NCBI GenBank assembly: GCA_012841255.1
Contig: DUUZ01000051.1
Span: 1-8,973, forward strand
DNA from: Clostridiaceae bacterium
GTDB taxonomy: Bacteria; Bacillota; Clostridia; Saccharofermentanales; DTU023
Direction of reading: 5' to 3'
DNA: 8,973 nt
Every line of letters begins with the position of its first letter. The first letter of the stretch is position 1. This document shows, one piece after another, positions 5,653 to 8,973 of the stretch. The notes under the pieces were generated by a model. The model worked only from the letters and a program-made list of their open reading frames with translations. It was not told where the DNA came from and did not search any database. The position numbers and the translations under genes were made by a program.

Positions 5653-7167
5653 ATGAAAACCAAGGTCATATTTGTCAAACCGCCCGGGGATGACCGGGAT
5701 CTCCTGGAGGCGGGCCGGGCTCTCCGGGAGGGAGCAGTTGTGGCCTTTCCGACCGAGACGGTGTACGGACTGGGGGCATCGGCCCTCCTGCCCGAGGCCG
5801 TCCTGGATATTTTTCGGCTCAAGGGCCGGCCGGCCGACAACCCCCTTATTGTCCATCTTTTGTCCGCAGACGACCTGGAAGGGGTCGTCTCTGACATTCC
5901 GCCTGTTTTTCAGGCCCTCTACCAGGCTTTTTCTCCCGGCCCTCTGACCTTTGTCATGCCCCGGCATCCGGGACTTTCCCCCCTGGTGACGGGGGGGCTG
6001 GAAACAGTGGCCGTCCGTTTCCCGGCTCAGCCTGCGGCACGTGCGCTGCTTCTGGCTTCGGGGGTTCCCATTGTGGCCCCTTCGGCCAACCTGTCCGGCC
6101 GACCCAGTCCGACCCGGGCCCGGCATGTCCTGGACGATTTTGCCGGCCGCATCCCCTATGTCATTGACGGGGGGCCTTCCGAGGTCGGTCTGGAATCCAC
6201 GGTTCTGGATCTGCTGTCCGACCCGCCCAGAATTCTGCGCCCCGGCCGGGTGACCGCTGCGGATATCGAGGAGAAGACGGGTATCCGGGTGATCCGCTGG
6301 GAAGAAGAGCCCCGGGGGGACGAAGAAAGCCGTCCTGCATCCCCCGGCATGAAATACCGGCATTATGCTCCCCGGGCAGAAGTCCGGATTGTCCTGCCCC
6401 AGGAAGATGAAGAGATCGCTGAAGCTTTTCTCCGGGTCCTGGAAGTTATGGAAGGCAGCCCTGCACTTTTCCTGAGTGAAGAGAGCTGGGATGAGATCAG
6501 GGCCCGCTTGTCCGAAGGCAAGAAGAATGTCCCGCTTCCGCCGGCCTACACCTACGAAGGCGGCCGCAACCTGGACCGGGCAGGGAGCCATCTTTTTGAC
6601 GGGCTCCGGACCCTGGATGAAGAAGGCCCTTCCCTGATCCTGGCCGAGGGCTTCTTTGGCCCTGAATCGGCCGCCTACATGGACCGGCTGACCAAGGCCT
6701 CCCGCATGCCGGCCCTGGTCCGCAGGGTCCTTTTCATCTGTGAGGGCAATACCTGCAGAAGCCCCATGGCCGAAGCCATCTTCAATGACCGCTACAGGGA
6801 ACTGGGCTTTTGGGCAGAGTCGGCCGGGATCGGCGTCATCGCCGGCCAGACCATGGCGGAGAATGCGCTTCTTGCCCTGGAGGAGTGGGGCATTGATCCG
6901 GGCAGCCGCAAGTCCCGGCAATTCCGGGCCAGGATGGTCCGGGAGGCTGATTTGGTTGTGACCATGACCGGACTGCAGCGGGATTTTCTCCTTCAGAATG
7001 TTCCCGGTGCAAAGGGCAAAATCCTGTCCGCCGCAGATCTGACCGGACAGGGCGACATCCGGGATCCTTACGGCCAGCCCCTTCACGCTTACAGGCGGGT
7101 CCGCGATCAGCTGGGGAGTCTGGTCCATGAAATTTATGACCGTCTTATTTTGACGGAGTCAAAATAA
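5653..7167 (+). CDS. ywlC-ywlE: Fused threonylcarbamoyl-AMP synthase (Sua5/YwlC) and low-molecular-weight phosphatase (YwlE-like)
   Basis: This is one uninterrupted 504-residue frame with two complete enzymes. Residues 1 to about 210 are a TsaC/Sua5 domain, which makes threonylcarbamoyl-AMP from threonine, bicarbonate and ATP for the t6A modification of tRNAs reading ANN codons. AFPTETVYGLGA (31-42), LKGRPADNP (56-64, with K57 and R59) and PSANLSGRPSPT (143-154, the S-x-N motif) mark it. SPGMKYRHYAP (230-240) is the linker typical of long Sua5 proteins, and residues 241-350 form the Sua5-specific C-terminal domain. From 357 on is a low-molecular-weight phosphatase: VLFICEGNTCRSPMAEA carries C363-x5-R369-S, and DPYG (471-474) gives the catalytic Asp471. 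Thr367 in the P-loop matches the Thr that gives Bacillus YwlE its phospho-arginine preference, where tyrosine phosphatases usually have Ile. ATG 5653 has GGAGG seven bases upstream, 13 bases after prfA. Confidence 0.93.
   Translation: MKTKVIFVKPPGDDRDLLEAGRALREGAVVAFPTETVYGLGASALLPEAVLDIFRLKGRPADNPLIVHLLSADDLEGVVSDIPPVFQALYQAFSPGPLTFVMPRHPGLSPLVTGGLETVAVRFPAQPAARALLLASGVPIVAPSANLSGRPSPTRARHVLDDFAGRIPYVIDGGPSEVGLESTVLDLLSDPPRILRPGRVTAADIEEKTGIRVIRWEEEPRGDEESRPASPGMKYRHYAPRAEVRIVLPQEDEEIAEAFLRVLEVMEGSPALFLSEESWDEIRARLSEGKKNVPLPPAYTYEGGRNLDRAGSHLFDGLRTLDEEGPSLILAEGFFGPESAAYMDRLTKASRMPALVRRVLFICEGNTCRSPMAEAIFNDRYRELGFWAESAGIGVIAGQTMAENALLALEEWGIDPGSRKSRQFRARMVREADLVVTMTGLQRDFLLQNVPGAKGKILSAADLTGQGDIRDPYGQPLHAYRRVRDQLGSLVHEIYDRLILTESK
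7145..7167 (+). other. AT-rich perfect hairpin covering the stop codon of the fused gene
   Basis: TTATTTTGAC (7145-7154) pairs perfectly with GTCAAAATAA (7158-7167) around the loop GGA, and the last three bases are the TAA stop. It is not followed by a T run; the nearest is TTTT in AGAGTTTTCT at 7171-7180. It is therefore a poor intrinsic terminator, but may protect the 3' end of the long operon message or act with an unseen factor. I see no better terminator for this operon before the rpsF promoter. Confidence 0.45.
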
Positions 7168-7235
7168 AGAAGAGTTTTCTGCCCTAGTGTAGAGACAAGG
7201 TATAACGAAGGTCACGGTAAGGACAGCAGACGTGC

Positions 7236-7264
7236 TTGACGCTGGGGGGCTGTCATGCTACATT
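7236..7264 (+). promoter_or_regulatory. Sigma-A-type promoter of the rpsF-ssb-rpsR operon, with extended -10
   Basis: The -35 box TTGACG (7236-7241) and the -10 box TACATT (7259-7264) are separated by exactly 17 bases. TGC directly before the -10 box provides the extended TGn element (7256-7258). Transcription would start near 7271, giving a leader of about 84 bases before rpsF. Confidence 0.8.
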
Positions 7265-7271
7265 GTCTGTC

Positions 7272-7354
7272 GTCTGTTTATAACAGACCAGAGAAGTCCT
7301 CGCTCTGCCAGATTGGCAGAGCCAATAGTCCGGGAGGAGGGTTGAACACTACCC
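7272..7354 (+). promoter_or_regulatory. rpsF leader RNA with S6:S18-binding-type structure
   Basis: Three elements are visible. First, GTCTGTT (7272-7278) pairs with AACAGAC (7282-7288), a hairpin at the very 5' end of the message. Second, GCTCTGCC (7302-7309) pairs with GGCAGAGC (7315-7322) around AGATT, an 8 bp stem. Third, TCCTC (7297-7301) pairs with GAGGA (7334-7338), stacking directly under the 8 bp stem on the 5' side. This leaves an 11-base 3' bulge (7323-7333) that contains CCG at 7330-7332. A CCG in a bulge between a basal stem and a hairpin is the hallmark of the known leader bound by the S6:S18 protein pair, mimicking their 16S rRNA site. The basal stem takes in part of the Shine-Dalgarno GGAGGAGG (7333-7340), so binding would block rpsF translation. 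Both proteins are encoded in this operon. The fold is read by eye and no energy was calculated. Confidence 0.75.
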
Positions 7355-7852
7355 ATGGCTAAAAAATATGAATTACTTTATGTCCTGAATGGCACGCTTG
7401 CTGCGGATGAACTGAAGTCCCAGATGGCCCGTGTCCATTCCATCGTCGAAGCGTCTGCCGAAATCGCCGGGATCACCGAATGGGGCCGCCGCAAGCTGGC
7501 CTATGAGATCCAGGATCTGCGCGAAGGCTATTACGTCATTGTCCATTTCAATGCAGAGCCTGATGCCCCCAAGGAAATTGAGCGCCTCTTGCGCATTTCC
7601 GACGATGTTCTCCGATACCTGATCGTTGTCCAGGAAGGTTCCTTCATGCCGGTGTCGCGCCGGTCGCTTGACGACGAAGCTGCCCTTGAGCGGGAAGCGG
7701 AAGAAGCCGCCGAAGCCCTGGTAGCTGAGAAAGAAGAAGAGCCTGTCCAGGAAGAGGCACCTGTTGCTGAAGAAGCACCGGCTGCCGAGGAAGAGGCTCC
7801 TGCAGAGGAAGCTGCTGAAGCGACGGAGCCTGAAGAAAGGACCGAAGCATGA
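7355..7852 (+). CDS. rpsF: 30S ribosomal protein bS6 with a long acidic C-terminal tail
   Basis: bS6 is a small-subunit protein that pairs with bS18 on the platform of the 30S subunit. Residues 1-100 form the normal ferredoxin-like domain: KKYELLYVLNGTL (3-15), WGRRKLAYEIQDLREGYYVIVHF (43-65) and LRYLIVVQEG (86-95) are characteristic. The protein is 165 residues against roughly 95-100 in Bacillus. The extra 60 residues (about 106-165) are nearly all Glu, Ala, Pro and Val in loose repeats such as EEAPVAEEAPAAEEE, low-complexity and probably disordered. ATG 7355 lies about 14 bases after the end of GGAGG, an unusually long spacing. GGGT (7339-7342) and ACCC (7351-7354) could pair and shorten it. 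The stop overlaps the ssb start in ATGA, indicating translational coupling. Confidence 0.95.
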   Translation: MAKKYELLYVLNGTLAADELKSQMARVHSIVEASAEIAGITEWGRRKLAYEIQDLREGYYVIVHFNAEPDAPKEIERLLRISDDVLRYLIVVQEGSFMPVSRRSLDDEAALEREAEEAAEALVAEKEEEPVQEEAPVAEEAPAAEEEAPAEEAAEATEPEERTEA

Positions 7853-8301
7853 ACAAAGCAATCCTGATGGGCCGTCTGGCGCGGGAACCGGAAATCCGGA
7901 CCACGCAAAGCGGCATCTCCGTTTGCAATTTCACTGTTGCCTGCGACCGGCGGACACGCGGGGCCGACGGCAACTACCAGAACCAGGCAGATTTCATTCC
8001 CTGTGTCGCCTGGCGCCAGCAGGCTGAATTTATCAACCGCTATTTTGGCAAGGGAGACAGGATCCTGGTCACCGGCACCATCCAGCCCAGAAGCTGGGAG
8101 GACCAGTCCGGCCAGCGCCGTTACACGACCGAGGTCATTGTCGATGAGGTCGAGTTCTGCGAATCCCGCAAGGGCGAGCGGCAGACCAGTACGGATCACG
8201 ACCAGGGCGGCTATGTCGCATCCACACCGGTGGACAGCGGCGGGGACGATTTCCTCGCGGCCCCCGATGATGACGACACCTCTTTGCCGTTTGACTTTTA
8301 A
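7849..8301 (+). CDS. ssb: Single-stranded DNA-binding protein
   Basis: SSB coats single-stranded DNA in replication and repair and recruits partner proteins through its C-terminal tip. Of its 150 residues, about 1-108 form the OB-fold: MNKAILMGRLAREPEIRTT, ADFIPCVAWRQQAEFINRYFGKGDR and VTGTIQPRSWED are standard family segments. The linker (109-138) is short and polar. The tail is acidic and ends DDDDTSLPFDF. The usual tip is DDD-[IL]-P-F with Phe last; here PF is followed by Asp-Phe. ATG 7849 overlaps the rpsF stop by four bases, with AAGGA inside the rpsF end as its ribosome binding site. The gene order rpsF-ssb-rpsR is the classical Firmicutes arrangement. Confidence 0.96.
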   Translation: MNKAILMGRLAREPEIRTTQSGISVCNFTVACDRRTRGADGNYQNQADFIPCVAWRQQAEFINRYFGKGDRILVTGTIQPRSWEDQSGQRRYTTEVIVDEVEFCESRKGERQTSTDHDQGGYVASTPVDSGGDDFLAAPDDDDTSLPFDF

Positions 8302-8330
8302 TCACTTGATATTGCGAAGGAGTAGATAAT

Positions 8331-8585
8331 ATGGCTGACAATAGAAGACGCGGAAGCTACCAGGGACAAAAGCGCTACGGCAGGAAAAAGTATTGTGTCT
8401 TTTGTGCCGATCATGTCGATGTCATCGACTACAAGGATGTCAACACACTGCAGCGCTACATGGCGGAGAACTTCAAGATTCTTCCCCGCCGCATGACCGG
8501 GACCTGTGCACGTCACCAGCGTGCCCTGACCACGGCCATCCTGCGCTCCAGGCAGGTTGCCCTTCTGCCCTACAAACCCGAGTAA
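8331..8585 (+). CDS. rpsR: 30S ribosomal protein bS18, zinc-ligand (C+) type
   Basis: bS18 binds as a pair with bS6 to the platform of the small ribosomal subunit. The 84 residues match the family: KKYCVFCADHVDVIDYKDVN (19-38), ILPRRMTGTCARHQRALTTAI (50-70) and ALLPY (77-81). C22-x-x-C25 and C59-x-x-H62 form a likely zinc site, the C+ form of the protein. Many bacteria, E. coli included, lack this set. ATG 8331 has AAGGAG (8317-8322) eight bases upstream. It is the third gene of the operon, 29 bases after ssb. With bS6 it should form the complex that represses the operon through the rpsF leader. Confidence 0.96.
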   Translation: MADNRRRGSYQGQKRYGRKKYCVFCADHVDVIDYKDVNTLQRYMAENFKILPRRMTGTCARHQRALTTAILRSRQVALLPYKPE

Positions 8586-8611
8586 GTTTTCCATCTTATT
8601 CCGTTGAAGGT

Positions 8612-8648
8612 CAAGGCCTCCCTGCCCCGGGCAGGGAGGCCTTGTCAT
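8612..8648 (+). terminator. Strong hairpin after rpsR, probable terminator
   Basis: CAAGGCCTCCCTG (8612-8624) pairs perfectly with CAGGGAGGCCTTG (8632-8644). Two further inner C-G pairs bring the stem to 15 bp with a three-base loop. It starts 26 bases after the rpsR stop. The sequence after it (TCATAGG) lacks a T tract, so it is either an inefficient terminator, a partial attenuator ahead of rplI, or a 3' stabilising hairpin. Confidence 0.65.
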
Positions 8649-8684
8649 AGGCATCGGTCAGGGGCCGGGACGGTCCTTCCGATA

Positions 8685-8693
8685 TGCTAAAAT
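8685..8693 (+). promoter_or_regulatory. Candidate extended -10 promoter of rplI
   Basis: TGC followed by TAAAAT (8688-8693) makes an extended -10 element, 33 bases before the rplI start codon. No recognisable -35 box lies 16-18 bases upstream, where the sequence is GC-rich. The -10 box sits inside a perfect dyad, ATGCTA-AAA-TAGCAT (8684-8698). Confidence 0.5.
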
Positions 8694-8726
8694 AGCATTT
8701 ACACCTTATGTGAGGGGAGATCTGGA

Positions 8727-8973
8727 ATGAAAGTTTTGCTGCTTGAAGGCGTCAAGGGATTAGGCCAGGCCGGGGACGTGATCGACGTCAAACCGGGCTA
8801 TGCCCGCAATTTCCTGTTTAAACGCAAACTGGCCGTCGAAGTCAACAAGGACAATCTCAATATTGTCGAGATGCGCCGCCAGTCCAAGGAAAAGGAAGCG
8901 GAGGGACGCCTGTCCCAGGCCCGTGAAATTGCCAAGGCCGTCGAAGGCCGCAATTTCGTCTTTTCAGCCAAGG
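8727..8973 (+). CDS. rplI: 50S ribosomal protein bL9, N-terminal part (cut by window end)
   Basis: bL9 binds 23S rRNA near the base of the L1 stalk and consists of two globular domains joined by a long helix. The first 82 codons are visible. MKVLLLEGVKGLGQAGDVIDVKPGYARNFLF is the N-terminal domain, with the G-Y-A-R-N-F-L signature at residues 24-30. The charged stretch from about residue 41 (DNLNIVEMRRQSKEKEAEGRL) is the connecting helix, and the C-terminal domain begins near the end of the window. ATG 8727 has GAGGGGAG (8712-8719) upstream at good spacing. It follows rpsR in the same direction, but a strong hairpin and a likely promoter lie between, so it may be transcribed at least partly on its own. 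Confidence 0.95.
   Translation, partial: MKVLLLEGVKGLGQAGDVIDVKPGYARNFLFKRKLAVEVNKDNLNIVEMRRQSKEKEAEGRLSQAREIAKAVEGRNFVFSAK

Noticed and set aside
5518..7128. 536-codon open frame on the minus strand
   Set aside because: It lies antisense to the fused Sua5-YwlE gene, has a Gly/Pro/Gln-rich translation with no recognisable domain, and results from GC-rich codon bias on the other strand.
7201..7206. TATAAC as a second -10 box upstream of rpsF
   Set aside because: No -35 box is found at 16-18 bases; the TTGACG/TGCTACATT pair downstream is far better.

Overview
This window looks like a chromosomal housekeeping segment from a GC-rich member of the Firmicutes (Bacillota), most likely the class Clostridia. 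The evidence is the gene order rpmE - yqhQ (DUF1385) - prmC - prfA - Sua5/YwlE, the order rpsF-ssb-rpsR, strong GGAGG-type ribosome binding sites, sigma-A-like promoters, and a YwlE-type phosphatase whose active site matches the protein-arginine phosphatases of Firmicutes. All genes I can support lie on the + strand. I see no mobile element, CRISPR array, tRNA or rRNA. The long minus-strand frames are shadows of the real genes.

Positions 1-600 hold the end of an exodeoxyribonuclease III gene and an overlapping small lipoprotein of unknown function. Positions 658-1564 hold a DUF4438 protein followed by a hairpin terminator. Positions 1597-2295 hold a histidine-phosphatase (phosphoglycerate-mutase-like) protein. 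Positions 2301-2660 form a compact one-gene unit: near-consensus promoter, leader, rpmE (zinc-ribbon bL31) and intrinsic terminator.

Positions 2692-7167 form a tightly packed, probably co-transcribed group of translation-related genes. They are yqhQ, prmC (the methyltransferase that modifies the GGQ glutamine of release factors), prfA (RF1, its substrate), and one 504-residue protein. That protein fuses a complete Sua5-type threonylcarbamoyl-AMP synthase (tRNA t6A biosynthesis) to a YwlE-type phosphatase. In Bacillus these are two separate genes (ywlC, ywlE). This fusion is the most unusual object in the window.

Positions 7168-8644 hold the rpsF-ssb-rpsR operon. It has an extended -10 promoter and a leader that folds into a hairpin with a CCG in a 3' bulge, closed by a stem that takes in part of the Shine-Dalgarno sequence. 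This matches the known S6:S18 autoregulatory leader. A 13-15 bp hairpin follows rpsR. rplI (bL9) then starts from its own likely promoter and runs off the window end.

I find no clear undescribed system. What deserves follow-up is the Sua5-YwlE fusion, the leader RNAs, and the unexplained lipoprotein and DUF4438 genes.
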